DNA of 64,000 nucleotides from an uncultured Chlamydiae bacterium (lineage in GTDB: Bacteria > Chlamydiota > Chlamydiia > Chlamydiales > SM23-39): the NCBI GenBank assembly GCA_903893545.1, contig CAITMJ010000009.1, positions 186,001 to 250,000 of the forward strand, written 5' to 3'. Shown here in pieces: positions 49,378 through 57,728 of the stretch. Each line of letters begins with the position of its first letter. Within the stretch, counting starts at the first letter, position 1. The notes under the pieces were generated by a model that was given only the letters and a program-made list of their open reading frames with translations, searched no databases and was not told the origin of the DNA. The position numbers and the translations under genes are program-made.

Positions 49378-50691
49378 ATGGTAAAAGATTTTTTACACGC
49401 TGATAAAAAGATTTACGATTCAGTCCACGGATTTATCCCCTTTGATGAATTCGAGAAGGAACTGATCGACTCAATTCCCTTCCAACGGCTCCACTACATC
49501 CATCAACTGGGGATTGCCTATTTGGTCTACCCCGGGGCGACCCATACCCGTTTTGAGCACTCGCTCGGCGTCATGCTGCTCGCCTCGCTCATGTTCGACA
49601 AGATCTGCAAGTCAGTTCGCCCTGACGTATTCCACTTTGTCCCCCGAAAAGGGTCGTCTGACTTCCTCTATTGGCGACGAGTGATCCGGATGGCAGCTCT
49701 TTGCCATGATTTAGGCCATTTACCCTTCTCCCATGTCGCCGAAAAAGACCTTCTGACTCCCTGGGGCCACGAACAGATGACCTTAAAAGTGATCGACAGC
49801 CCCCATTTAAAACCCGTCTGGGATAAACTTAAGGCGACCCCCTCCTATTTAGAAGACCTCATCGATCGGGACATCATCGAAGACATTAAGAAGATTTCGA
49901 TTGGAGAAGCAAAGTGGAAGGCGCTGACCGGCAAGGGCTTTACCCCTTGGGAGCGGATCGTCTCAGAGCTGATTACCGGAGATTTTTTTGGAGCTGATCG
50001 GATCGATTATTTGATTCGAGATGCAAAGAGCACCGGAGTAGCCTATGGGCTTTTCGATTACCATCAACTCATCGAGATGCTCCGCATCTTGCCGAGCGTC
50101 GATAGGGGAGCGGACGAGCTTCAACTCGGGATCGATGAAAACGGATTAGAATCGTGCGAAGCCTTACTTCTCGCTCGCCATTTTATGCACCGCCGCATCT
50201 ACCAATACTCTTCTGTAAAAGCCTACAATTTTCACCTCCGCCGCTACATGAAAGCCAATTTCACAGCAAAGATGTTTGAGGATTTAGAGACATTTTTATC
50301 CATTAGCGACACAGATGTGATCTCGTCGTTAAATAAAGCGGCTAAAGATCCAAAAGCTCCCGGCCATCAAGACGCAAAATGTGTCATCTATAGACAGCAC
50401 CGGTTCCGCGCGATCGCCCTTCCCGACACGATGGCTGAAAAAGATCTCAAAGAATACAAAGCCAAAAATAAACTCCAAGACACAGATATCGACTGGGAGT
50501 TTCAACGAAATAACGCGCCGCCAGAAAAACTATCATTCCCTGTTTCTCGAAGACACGTCGTCGTTCAAAAAGCGTGCAATTGCTCCGATCTTCTCTTAAA
50601 AGTTCCTTCGAAAAAATCGAACTGGGTTTACATTTCCCCAACCTGCGACTACGATTTAGTCGCCTTCCTGAGTTCCTGGCCGCACCAATGA
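49378..50691 (+). CDS. HD-domain phosphohydrolase (SAMHD1/dGTPase-like)
   Basis: 437 aa. THTRFEHSLGVMLLAS (first His), MAALCHDLGHLPFSH (HD pair) and FFGADRIDYLIRDA (the last Asp) are the metal-site motifs of SAMHD1-like and YwfO-like HD hydrolases that degrade dNTPs. The C-terminal third contains a region of unknown fold with a Cys pair. The next gene starts at its stop codon (ATGA). Its placement next to a nucleotide-carrier-like gene supports a nucleotide role. Confidence 0.88.
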   Translation: MVKDFLHADKKIYDSVHGFIPFDEFEKELIDSIPFQRLHYIHQLGIAYLVYPGATHTRFEHSLGVMLLASLMFDKICKSVRPDVFHFVPRKGSSDFLYWRRVIRMAALCHDLGHLPFSHVAEKDLLTPWGHEQMTLKVIDSPHLKPVWDKLKATPSYLEDLIDRDIIEDIKKISIGEAKWKALTGKGFTPWERIVSELITGDFFGADRIDYLIRDAKSTGVAYGLFDYHQLIEMLRILPSVDRGADELQLGIDENGLESCEALLLARHFMHRRIYQYSSVKAYNFHLRRYMKANFTAKMFEDLETFLSISDTDVISSLNKAAKDPKAPGHQDAKCVIYRQHRFRAIALPDTMAEKDLKEYKAKNKLQDTDIDWEFQRNNAPPEKLSFPVSRRHVVVQKACNCSDLLLKVPSKKSNWVYISPTCDYDLVAFLSSWPHQ

Positions 50692-51953
50692 GTTTTCTCT
50701 CTAAAGTACGCAATGAGTTCTCCACTTTTCTCCCTTCTGAAAAGCGATTTTTCTTCTTTATTCTCTTTGTCGCCTTTTGTGTCGCTGCAGAGTATGGGAT
50801 CACAAGGCCTGCCAGTAACGCCCTTTGCATCACCCTCTTCTCCTCTAAAATCTTTCCCTGGCTCTGGATTGCCACAGTACCCTTAAACCTCCTGGTCGTC
50901 TCCTTTTACACCCGGTTTTTACCCTCTATCGGCCCCTTAAAAATGCTCGGGATCTTGGCCTCAATAACCGTCGCAGTCAATACCCTAGCCTCCTTTCTTA
51001 TCCCCACATTTCCCAATTTCACCCTCTTTCAATTCATCTGGAAAGATATCTACGTCCTTTTCATGTACAAACAGCTCTGGTCCCTTGTCCATTCGACCAT
51101 TAGCGCGTCTAAAGCAAAATACCTCTATGGCATCATCTATGCGATGGGGACCGTTGGGACCCTTACCGGTGGCCTATTGCCTAGTTTTTTTGCCAAGAAA
51201 CTGGGCTCCGAGCAGCTTTTTTTATTCACCCTTCCCATCTACATCCTTCTCTTTCTCTTCTACCGAAAAGCGTTCCAGCATAGCACTGTCTCAGCTCAAG
51301 GACTCGCACAAAGTTTCCCTCAAGAAAAACCCGGCAAACTCGGTCCCATATTTCGAACTCCGCTTCTCTTCTCCGTTCTAGCGCTCGTGATCCTCATGCA
51401 ATCTTCCATCGCCCTTATCGAATATCAATTCAACATCCACATCGAACAACATGTGACCGATTTAGACCTTCGCACGCAGTACGTTGGACGGATGCTCTCT
51501 TTGACAAACATCTTGAGCGGCGGTCTCCAATTTGTCGGATCATTTCTCCTCATCCACACCCTCGGCATTCGAGGCAGCCACCTCCTCATCCCGCTTCTTC
51601 TCCTAGTCAACGCAGCGGGGATGGCTTTTATGCCCTCTTTTGCCCTCATTTCCTTTTCCATCGTCTTTATCAAAGCAATCGATTTTTCCCTCTTCGGGGT
51701 CGTCCGAGAAATGCTCTATATCCCGATGAAACTCGACGAAAAGTTCCGGGCAAAAGCCGTTATCGACGTCTTTGCCTACCGCACCTCCAAAGCGCTCGCC
51801 TCCCTCTTTATCCTAGGGCTACAGCTCTTTGCCGGCATGCAGCTTCTCGCCTGGGTCAGCTACGCCACCGTTGCGATCCTCATCCTCTGGGCCAGCGTCG
51901 TCTGGTTCCTCCTCCGAAAGCACTATCCTGCGCCGGCAAAATTAATAGATTGA
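50688..51953 (+). CDS. Npt/Tlc-like nucleotide-transporter relative
   Basis: ATG 50688 overlaps the previous stop; the earlier codons in the frame from 50574 are shadow of the HD gene. The 421-aa protein has eleven to twelve hydrophobic helices. YGITRPASNALCITLF near the start, FQFIWKDIYVLFMYKQLW and VREMLYIPMKLDEKFRAKAVIDVFAYR match the shape and conserved loops of the chlamydial ATP/ADP-translocase and Npt family, although shorter than the classic 520-aa carriers. A nucleotide or related anion is the likely cargo; this group often lies beyond clear NTP carriers, so the cargo is inferred. Confidence 0.7.
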   Translation: MSFLSKVRNEFSTFLPSEKRFFFFILFVAFCVAAEYGITRPASNALCITLFSSKIFPWLWIATVPLNLLVVSFYTRFLPSIGPLKMLGILASITVAVNTLASFLIPTFPNFTLFQFIWKDIYVLFMYKQLWSLVHSTISASKAKYLYGIIYAMGTVGTLTGGLLPSFFAKKLGSEQLFLFTLPIYILLFLFYRKAFQHSTVSAQGLAQSFPQEKPGKLGPIFRTPLLFSVLALVILMQSSIALIEYQFNIHIEQHVTDLDLRTQYVGRMLSLTNILSGGLQFVGSFLLIHTLGIRGSHLLIPLLLLVNAAGMAFMPSFALISFSIVFIKAIDFSLFGVVREMLYIPMKLDEKFRAKAVIDVFAYRTSKALASLFILGLQLFAGMQLLAWVSYATVAILILWASVVWFLLRKHYPAPAKLID

Positions 51954-52036
51954 TAATCAGCAGCTTACGCTAACCCTTAGACAAAGCGTGGCTCGGAGGA
52001 TACAATTCTAACCCGAGTGATGGGGGACATGACCTT

Positions 52037-52453
52037 ATGATCTTAATACAATCAATGCATGCGAGTGAATGTGGTAAAGATTGTATAAACTGCCCAATCT
52101 TGTTTCCTTCCGGCACCATAAATAGTTTAACAATGTTCAATCTTCTTACTGGGCAGGAACCGAATTTTACTCTCGTTGGGCATAATCCGGTACATCTGCA
52201 GACCCATGGTGAAGCTGGGGATTTTGCGCATAATCTGACAGCTTTAGACTTGCAAAAGTGGAGAGAAGATTCGAGACGTTTTTTTACGAATGCTTCCAAT
52301 AGCACGGCCCAGAATGAGCCTTTGCAGGAAATCCAACCCATTATCGCCACTCCAACGAATAGTAGCTCACGAGTTGCCATTACGGCTTCTGTGATTGCGT
52401 TGGCATCAGCGATGATCCTAGAGGGTCTTCGTCAGTATTATTATCCGCGCTGA
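52037..52453 (+). CDS. unknown protein with a C-terminal membrane segment
   Basis: ATG 52037 follows GGGGGA at 52022-52027. The 138-aa protein has a Cys-rich start (CGKDCINC), a polar middle and SSRVAITASVIALASAMIL near its C-terminus, a single hydrophobic helix. A frame on the other strand (51970-52380) was rejected. It is convergent with the LRR gene and overlaps its end by 13 bases. No family recognised. Confidence 0.5.
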   Translation: MILIQSMHASECGKDCINCPILFPSGTINSLTMFNLLTGQEPNFTLVGHNPVHLQTHGEAGDFAHNLTALDLQKWREDSRRFFTNASNSTAQNEPLQEIQPIIATPTNSSSRVAITASVIALASAMILEGLRQYYYPR

Positions 52454-53337
52454 GAATAATGGATTTCTGGTCCTTCATAGTCCGGCTGAGAAATTCTCTT
52501 CTGGATTTCCTCTAAAACAGAAGGCGAAAACTCGCACTCCTTTGCGACGACAGAACAGTTTTTACTCAAGGTAAAAATTTCTTCCGGAAGGGAGGTAATC
52601 GGGTTGCGGGATATGTCGAATACTTGCAGATTTTTACATTGGCCAATCTCGCGTGGGATAGAGGTAATCTTATTGCCACCTAAAAAAAGACATTCCAGTT
52701 TTTTAAGCTTGCCAATATTAGAAGTGATTGATTTGAGCTGATTGTTGTTCAGTTTGAGCACTCGAAGCTCTATACAGTTGCCTATCGTTTCAGGCATAGA
52801 GGAAATCTGTTTTTCAAATGCAGAAATCACTTCCAAATCCCTGCAATCGCCGATCTGAGAGGGCAGCGCAGTAAGCTTAGGTTTGTCGAGATAATGCTGG
52901 GAAGCCTCCATTTCGGTTAAGCCAGAGACTCTGGGATAATTATCTACTTGAAAAAAAAGATGAGTCCATCTGTTTTTATAGGAAACCACCATGTTTTTCA
53001 TTTCCTCTAACCGAAGGTTGTATTCAGGACTCTCTTTTTTCTCATCGCACCAATTCTGAAGGCCTGTCAGGAAGGGAGACTGTTGATAATACGAACGGTG
53101 CAATCCTACGCAAATGGCATAGCCGATAGTAAGGAGAGCGGCAGAGATCAAATAATAATTTGTAACAAGGCCTACAATAATGGGAATGACTATGATGTGA
53201 ATTTTGGAATCGAGAGGACGGCTTGTATCTGGAATCAATGAGTGTAGAAAATTTTCTCTATTTCCTTGTACTGCTATCACAAAGCCATCCTTCTGGTTAG
53301 GTCCAGATATTCTACCATAAGCGATGGTTTTATACAA
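52441..53337 (-). CDS. leucine-rich-repeat protein with N-terminal membrane pair
   Basis: 298 aa. Residues about 50-85 have two hydrophobic stretches (IIVIPIIVGLVTNYYLIS, ALLTIGYAICVGL) like an inclusion-membrane anchor. Then about five LRRs follow the LxxLPxxIGxCxxL form: LTALPSQIGDC, ISSMPETIGNC, LKSITSNIGKL, ITSIPREIGQC and ITSLPEEIFTL. A helical cap follows. Such LRRs bind host proteins in several bacterial effectors. No ubiquitin-ligase NEL domain is seen. Confidence 0.72.
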   Translation of the reverse strand: MYKTIAYGRISGPNQKDGFVIAVQGNRENFLHSLIPDTSRPLDSKIHIIVIPIIVGLVTNYYLISAALLTIGYAICVGLHRSYYQQSPFLTGLQNWCDEKKESPEYNLRLEEMKNMVVSYKNRWTHLFFQVDNYPRVSGLTEMEASQHYLDKPKLTALPSQIGDCRDLEVISAFEKQISSMPETIGNCIELRVLKLNNNQLKSITSNIGKLKKLECLFLGGNKITSIPREIGQCKNLQVFDISRNPITSLPEEIFTLSKNCSVVAKECEFSPSVLEEIQKRISQPDYEGPEIHYSQRG

Positions 53338-53362
53338 ATATTACAGTAAATTAAATATTTCT

Positions 53363-53854
53363 TTATAAAAACTTCTGAAACATTTGATAATTCGGCTCCT
53401 GGGTAATTTCCGGCACGAGTTCTACATAGATAACGCAATCTTTTTCATCGAGAATGAATACCGATCTGGCGAGTAAGCCCGCCAAAGGTCCATCTTGGAC
53501 AAGAAGGCCGTAGGCTTTTCCAAAGTCTTTATTTCTCATCATCGAAAGAGTCAATACGTTGCGAACGCTTTCCTGTTCGCAGAAGCGTTTTTGTGCGAAG
53601 GGAAGGTCTGCTGAGATGGTCAAAAAGAGTTGGTTGGGATGCTTTTTGGCCAGCTCGTTCATGTGCTTGGTCATGGTGGAGCAGACACCGGTGTCAAGGC
53701 TTGGAACCGTGGAGAAAAGCTTCTTCTTTCCATGAAATTCTGCCAAATGGCGATCGTTTAAATCTTTGTCGACAAGAGTAAATTCGGGCGCTTTTGCATG
53801 TAGGGCGAGGGGAGAGCCGGTAAGATGAATCGGTTTGCCTTTAAAAGTGACCAT
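53363..53854 (-). CDS. tpx: thiol peroxidase (Tpx, atypical 2-Cys peroxiredoxin)
   Basis: 163 aa. FSTVPSLDTGVCSTMT carries the peroxidatic Cys in the Tpx pattern, and a later FCEQESVRNVLTLSMM holds the resolving Cys. SADLPFAQKRFC is also conserved. It reduces hydroperoxides using thioredoxin. It is 9 bases downstream of the UbiG-like gene and so is the last of a four-gene unit with the type III PKS. Confidence 0.92.
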   Translation of the reverse strand: MVTFKGKPIHLTGSPLALHAKAPEFTLVDKDLNDRHLAEFHGKKKLFSTVPSLDTGVCSTMTKHMNELAKKHPNQLFLTISADLPFAQKRFCEQESVRNVLTLSMMRNKDFGKAYGLLVQDGPLAGLLARSVFILDEKDCVIYVELVPEITQEPNYQMFQKFL

Positions 53855-53863
53855 AGGAACCTC

Positions 53864-54598
53864 TTAAAATATTTGTTTTTGAGCGATTCCACAATACCCT
53901 GAAAGAAGTGAGCGAGTAAAGCGAAAGGAAAAATTAGGCGGAACGGTTCTTGAAAGGAGCATTTTCAATGTGGCAAAGGAAAAGATTTTCGGAGCGAGAC
54001 CTACCCAGTGGATAGGTTTTAGTTTGTAGGCTTCAAGATGATCTTGGAGTTCTTTCGGCCGGATGAAGAGAGGATAGACGTGTAAGTTCGGGGGCGTGTT
54101 TTTCACAAACCACTCCATGCCTTTAATGACGGTGAGATAACTGAAGACATTCCGGTTAAAGGTATGGAAGAAGAAAAGTCCTCCCGGTTTTAAAACTCTT
54201 GCCCCTTCTGCGATGAGGAGGTTGGGCTCTTCGATGTGCTCCAAGACGTCCATGGCGCAGACGACATCGAAGGAGTCTTTTGGGAAGGGGAGGGAGTAGG
54301 CATTGGCTTGGAGGTATTGGACAGTGTCGGTAGAGTCTTGTTTTTTTGCCACCGCTAAGCTCGACTCGGAAAGGTCGATCCCTGTGACGGTGTGCCCCAT
54401 TTTTGCCAGCGGGTTGGAGAGAAAGCCAGCTCCACATCCGATATCGAGGATAGAGACTTGTTTTGCGATTCTTTGCTCAATTTCTTGGATGACCCAAGGG
54501 GTGCGAACGGCATTTTCTCTTCGGAGAAGTGCGACCGGGTGGTCGAGGCGATGGATCCACTCGTCTCCGAGATCATTGTAGAATTCATTGTTGATCAT
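53864..54598 (-). CDS. UbiG-like O-methyltransferase
   Basis: 244 aa. ILDIGCGAGFLSNPLAKMG (SAM loop), VTGIDLSESSLAVA, CAMDVLEHIEEP and RVLKPGGLFFFHTFNRN give an unmistakable UbiG signature. In ubiquinone synthesis it methylates a phenolic hydroxyl. Here the upstream partners are a type III PKS and a membrane protein, so it may methylate a polyketide phenol or pyrone. It overlaps the membrane-protein gene by 14 bases. Confidence 0.88.
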   Translation of the reverse strand: MINNEFYNDLGDEWIHRLDHPVALLRRENAVRTPWVIQEIEQRIAKQVSILDIGCGAGFLSNPLAKMGHTVTGIDLSESSLAVAKKQDSTDTVQYLQANAYSLPFPKDSFDVVCAMDVLEHIEEPNLLIAEGARVLKPGGLFFFHTFNRNVFSYLTVIKGMEWFVKNTPPNLHVYPLFIRPKELQDHLEAYKLKPIHWVGLAPKIFSFATLKMLLSRTVPPNFSFRFTRSLLSGYCGIAQKQIF

Positions 54599-55091
54599 GC
54601 AAGCTCTCTTTCCAAAGGACGTTCCAAAAAATGATCTGATAAAAAAGAAAGGCGCTCATCGCTGCAAATTGCCCATAGAGAAAGAGGTGGAGCGCTTCGG
54701 GATTATTTAGCCAAGAAAAGATCCAGCTCTCCACTTGGACGCCTTGAACAACTGGCCACATAAAACCGGCTGCAGTCAAGGTGATCGGATGGAGCGTAAA
54801 TAGCACGGCATGGAGCCACTGCTCTGAAGCGGGGCAAACTTCCTTGTGGACGAACTCATCTTTTGTGACAAAAAGGGTCGAAAATACCGCGAGGACAATG
54901 TAGGTGATGAGCATGGCTTTTGAAAAGGGGACCCAAAGGACAAAGCCCATGCAGCAAAGAACGGTGAGAGTGTCGAGAGGGTGGCCGATCCGCTCCCACT
55001 TGGGAAGGCCCCGCCGCACATGAAAAACTGCCTCATCAAAGAAAATCGCCAGAGCTTGGAGAACAAAAGGAATTAATGCTGTGTACCACAT
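54585..55091 (-). CDS. unknown His-rich membrane protein in the PKS operon
   Basis: 168 aa with four or five hydrophobic helices. Conserved-looking acidic and His residues recur near the membrane: FDEAVFH, RIGHPLD, KDEFVHKE, EQWLHA and TLHP. This spacing is reminiscent of membrane di-iron hydroxylases or desaturases but does not match their exact H-boxes. Starts inside the PKS gene end (19-base overlap), so translation is coupled. Likely a tailoring or transport step; inferred. Confidence 0.65.
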   Translation of the reverse strand: MWYTALIPFVLQALAIFFDEAVFHVRRGLPKWERIGHPLDTLTVLCCMGFVLWVPFSKAMLITYIVLAVFSTLFVTKDEFVHKEVCPASEQWLHAVLFTLHPITLTAAGFMWPVVQGVQVESWIFSWLNNPEALHLFLYGQFAAMSAFLFYQIIFWNVLWKESLHDQQ

Positions 55092-56191
55092 TGCATTTCT
55101 AAAATAGAGCCGCAGATACTAAGACCGGGACCAAAGGCAAGGCTGACAATGGGAGTTTTGTTAGGAGCTTCTTCGATCATATCCTTCCAGATGTGCGGCA
55201 GGGTTGCTGATGACATGTTGCCACATTTCTCTAAGATTTGGAAGCTGTGTTTTATTTGAGAATCTTTTAGACCTAGAATCTCCTGCACATACATTAAGAT
55301 TTTCGGGCCGCCTGGATGCACGGCAAAGAGGGCATTTTTGCAAAGCTCTTCTGCTGTCCATGGACTATCTTTAGAGAGCCTCTCCAAAAAGCCTTTGAGA
55401 GTTCTTGCGATAAGGACAGGGACTTCTTTCGATAAGGACATGGCAAAGCCCCAGTTGACGACATCCCAGCTCATCGCCGATATTGAATTGGGGATGATCT
55501 CTTCGCGGGTCGCATGGAGACAAATGCCTTCTTTTGTGTATCCCATGCTGTACTTGATAAATCCATCGGCAAAAAGGCTTTGCGATACGAGCTGATCGGA
55601 AGTGTGCAGGGAAGGATTGGCGTGGATCGAGCAGATTTCTGTATGAACGATATCGGCCCGAGTTTTTTTAGGGGAGGAGAGCAGAAAGCCCTTGGCCATC
55701 CGAAGGGCGGGGATCGAACCGTAGCATCCCATGTGGTAGGCGTGGGTGACGGTTGTCGTTTCTCCCCAGTTTTTCTTCGAGACGAGTTTTTGTGCGCTAC
55801 TTGGAGCGACATACCCTGTGCAGGTGACGTGAATGAGATCATCCGGAGCTATTTTTTCATCTGCATAAAACTCCTCAAGCACCCGGTCAGCGTGTTTTGC
55901 ATAGAGGGCGACCCTCGTATCAAGACCTAATCCGGCTGGATTTTCAAGCAGGCGGAAAATTTCCATCCTGCTCCAGTCCCGATGGAGATAGTCAGTTGAG
56001 ATATGCCCTCTTTTTGCAATGCGATCGGGTTTGCAGCCGACTTTCCAAAGCTTTTCTTCTAAGGCTTTTGCAAATTCTGGCGAGCCACCTTCTGCTTGCG
56101 AATGAGCCGCGACGAGCCATTGGAGGGTATTTTCCTGCAACGTCTCAAACGGGGGGCGAATCGAGTGAAAATCAGAGAGAAGGAGATTCAT
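55073..56191 (-). CDS. type III polyketide synthase (chalcone-synthase-like)
   Basis: About 372 aa from ATG 56191 (ATG 56203 also possible). Catalytic triad: HMGCYGSIPALRMA (Cys156), FAVHPGGPKIL (His292) and CGNMSSATLPHIW (Asn325), with LAFGPGLSICG near the C-terminus as the GFGPG-type loop. Type III PKSs condense acyl-CoA starters with malonyl-CoA to make pyrones or resorcinols. With the downstream membrane protein and O-methyltransferase it probably makes a modified lipid such as an alkylresorcinol or alkylpyrone. Such enzymes are unusual in Chlamydiae. Confidence 0.92.
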   Translation of the reverse strand: MNLLLSDFHSIRPPFETLQENTLQWLVAAHSQAEGGSPEFAKALEEKLWKVGCKPDRIAKRGHISTDYLHRDWSRMEIFRLLENPAGLGLDTRVALYAKHADRVLEEFYADEKIAPDDLIHVTCTGYVAPSSAQKLVSKKNWGETTTVTHAYHMGCYGSIPALRMAKGFLLSSPKKTRADIVHTEICSIHANPSLHTSDQLVSQSLFADGFIKYSMGYTKEGICLHATREEIIPNSISAMSWDVVNWGFAMSLSKEVPVLIARTLKGFLERLSKDSPWTAEELCKNALFAVHPGGPKILMYVQEILGLKDSQIKHSFQILEKCGNMSSATLPHIWKDMIEEAPNKTPIVSLAFGPGLSICGSILEMQCGTQH

Positions 56192-56242
56192 TTTGCGTTC
56201 CATTTTGCAAATAAATTGGAAATAGTGCAATGAAAAGAAATT

Positions 56243-56434
56243 ATGAGAAGATTGTTTTGGCTCCTGGTTTTAATGGGTTCATATCTCTGGGTTCTGACCT
56301 CGGGGAACGACCATTTTGTCCTTGAAAAAGGGCAGGCGATTTACCAAACGGTTGCAAAATGGATCGAAGATGCCGATGCCGATTTTCAGCTAAAGAACTC
56401 CAAGTCAAAGAAAAAATCCCGCCGTTGGGATTAA
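56243..56434 (+). CDS. small protein with N-terminal hydrophobic segment
   Basis: 63 aa: RRLFWLLVLMGSYLWVL forms a signal anchor or signal peptide, followed by an acidic then basic region ending KKKSRRWD. Divergent from the PKS gene by 51 bases, which therefore hold promoters for both. No strong ribosome site is seen, so confidence is moderate. Its stop overlaps the next, convergent gene by four bases. Confidence 0.5.
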   Translation: MRRLFWLLVLMGSYLWVLTSGNDHFVLEKGQAIYQTVAKWIEDADADFQLKNSKSKKKSRRWD

Positions 56435-56928
56435 TAACCGATTTGATGGGAGGAGCGGAATCTTTCCCAAATATAGATCACTGAATGATTGGGAACATAT
56501 TCTGCGTGCTTTCTATAAATAGGTTTTTCAAGGGCTTCATTCTTCCATGCGGTAATTGCATAGAGCGGGCCTGTCTGTCCCATGGGGGTCACTTTTTCTT
56601 TTTGTAAAAGCGTTAACCCAAGAGGGGTTGTGATCGCTTCTATTACCTTGCTAAAGTCGCCGGAAGTACTGCCTAAAATCATCCAACGTCCATAAGGGGT
56701 GTGGATTGCTGTGGGCGCCATATAAGAAAGTTCTAAGACGAGTCCTGTTTCTGTTTGATTGTAAAAGTAATTTGGCCCGTCGTTAAAATAGCTCTTATAA
56801 TTGGACCATGGTTTTTCGTTATCGTCGCTGCAAGTAGTCACATGCGTGTGGATGTATCGGCCGATTTGGTACGCTTTTTCTAACAAGGCAAAATCGTTGG
56901 CATTTGCAAAAATCGAACTCACTGACAT
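56431..56928 (-). CDS. unknown 165-aa protein
   Basis: ATG 56928 has GGAG six bases upstream; ATG 56940 and 56976 are further in-frame choices. No membrane segment and no signal. The sequence (YIHTHVTTC, SYFNDGPNYFYN, TPYGRWMILGS) has many aromatics and no family I recognise. It stands between two secreted-type proteins, so an exported effector role cannot be excluded. Confidence 0.5.
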   Translation of the reverse strand: MSVSSIFANANDFALLEKAYQIGRYIHTHVTTCSDDNEKPWSNYKSYFNDGPNYFYNQTETGLVLELSYMAPTAIHTPYGRWMILGSTSGDFSKVIEAITTPLGLTLLQKEKVTPMGQTGPLYAITAWKNEALEKPIYRKHAEYVPNHSVIYIWERFRSSHQIGY

Positions 56929-57030
56929 TGAAGTCTCCATCGATAGACTTTTCAAAGCATACACAACGGGATTCATGTTGACAATGCCAGAGCTCTTCGA
57001 GTATTCGGAAGGAAAAGAAGAGAATCTCCG

Positions 57031-57669
57031 ATGACCAAATGGCTATACCTCTCGTTGACCCTAGTGATTTTGCAGGGATGCGCGACGAGCGGCGCTCTAA
57101 AGACCTATGGCATGGCCGAGCAAAACGTGAGCAATCTCGGTCTTGTCGCCGTTGGAATGGGGGAGGCCCAGGTGATCTGCATCATGCGGGATCCGTATCG
57201 AGGGGAGTCTTTTCAAATCTTTGATGACCAATACGATGTGCTCTTCTACGTAACCAATTTCACGCTCCTGGCCCAGAGCCGCATGGTGCCTTTGAACCTC
57301 ACCCCGCTGATCTTCAAGAATAAAACCCTAGTTGGGATGGGCTACTCCTACTACCGCTGGCTACAAGAACAGGCGGGAAGTAAAAAGACGGCCTTAGTCC
57401 CTCAGCCAACTGCTCCGATTCCTACATCTGCTCCTGCCCCAAAATCGGAACCCCTCGAAAAGGCTCTCAAAGAAGCAACCTCCTTTGAACCGCCTGCTCC
57501 AGTGCAAGAAATGACGATTTCAATGAGCTCTCCTAAAAAGACAGACAAAGACTCAGAAGAGCCTCCGCCAGCCCCGCCTCAAGACAAAAAAGAGCCAGAT
57601 ATCAAAATCAACGACAAAGACAACCAGATGATCGAAGACGAGTCTGATCAAAACTTCAATTTTTGGTAA
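57031..57669 (+). CDS. lipoprotein with SmpA-like start and Pro-rich tail
   Basis: 212 aa. YLSLTLVILQGC is a lipoprotein signal with Cys17. MGEAQVICIMRDPYRGESF resembles the GMs-x-x-x-V-x-x-x-hG-x-P turn of SmpA/BamE-like small folds. The C-terminal half is rich in Pro, Lys, Ala and Glu (PAPPQDKKEPD), a likely spacer across the periplasm. Possibly an envelope assembly component. Start follows AAGAAGAGAA. Confidence 0.65.
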   Translation: MTKWLYLSLTLVILQGCATSGALKTYGMAEQNVSNLGLVAVGMGEAQVICIMRDPYRGESFQIFDDQYDVLFYVTNFTLLAQSRMVPLNLTPLIFKNKTLVGMGYSYYRWLQEQAGSKKTALVPQPTAPIPTSAPAPKSEPLEKALKEATSFEPPAPVQEMTISMSSPKKTDKDSEEPPPAPPQDKKEPDIKINDKDNQMIEDESDQNFNFW

Positions 57670-57728
57670 TTGATCTATTTTCCCTTAAAATGCCATAGTA
57701 GCCCTCCTTTTAACCAAAAGAGGTTGTT

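Noticed and set aside
51970-52380. 136-codon ORF on the minus strand opposite 52037-52453
   Set aside because: The plus-strand frame has a strong GGGGGA site and a clear C-terminal membrane helix; the minus frame has neither.
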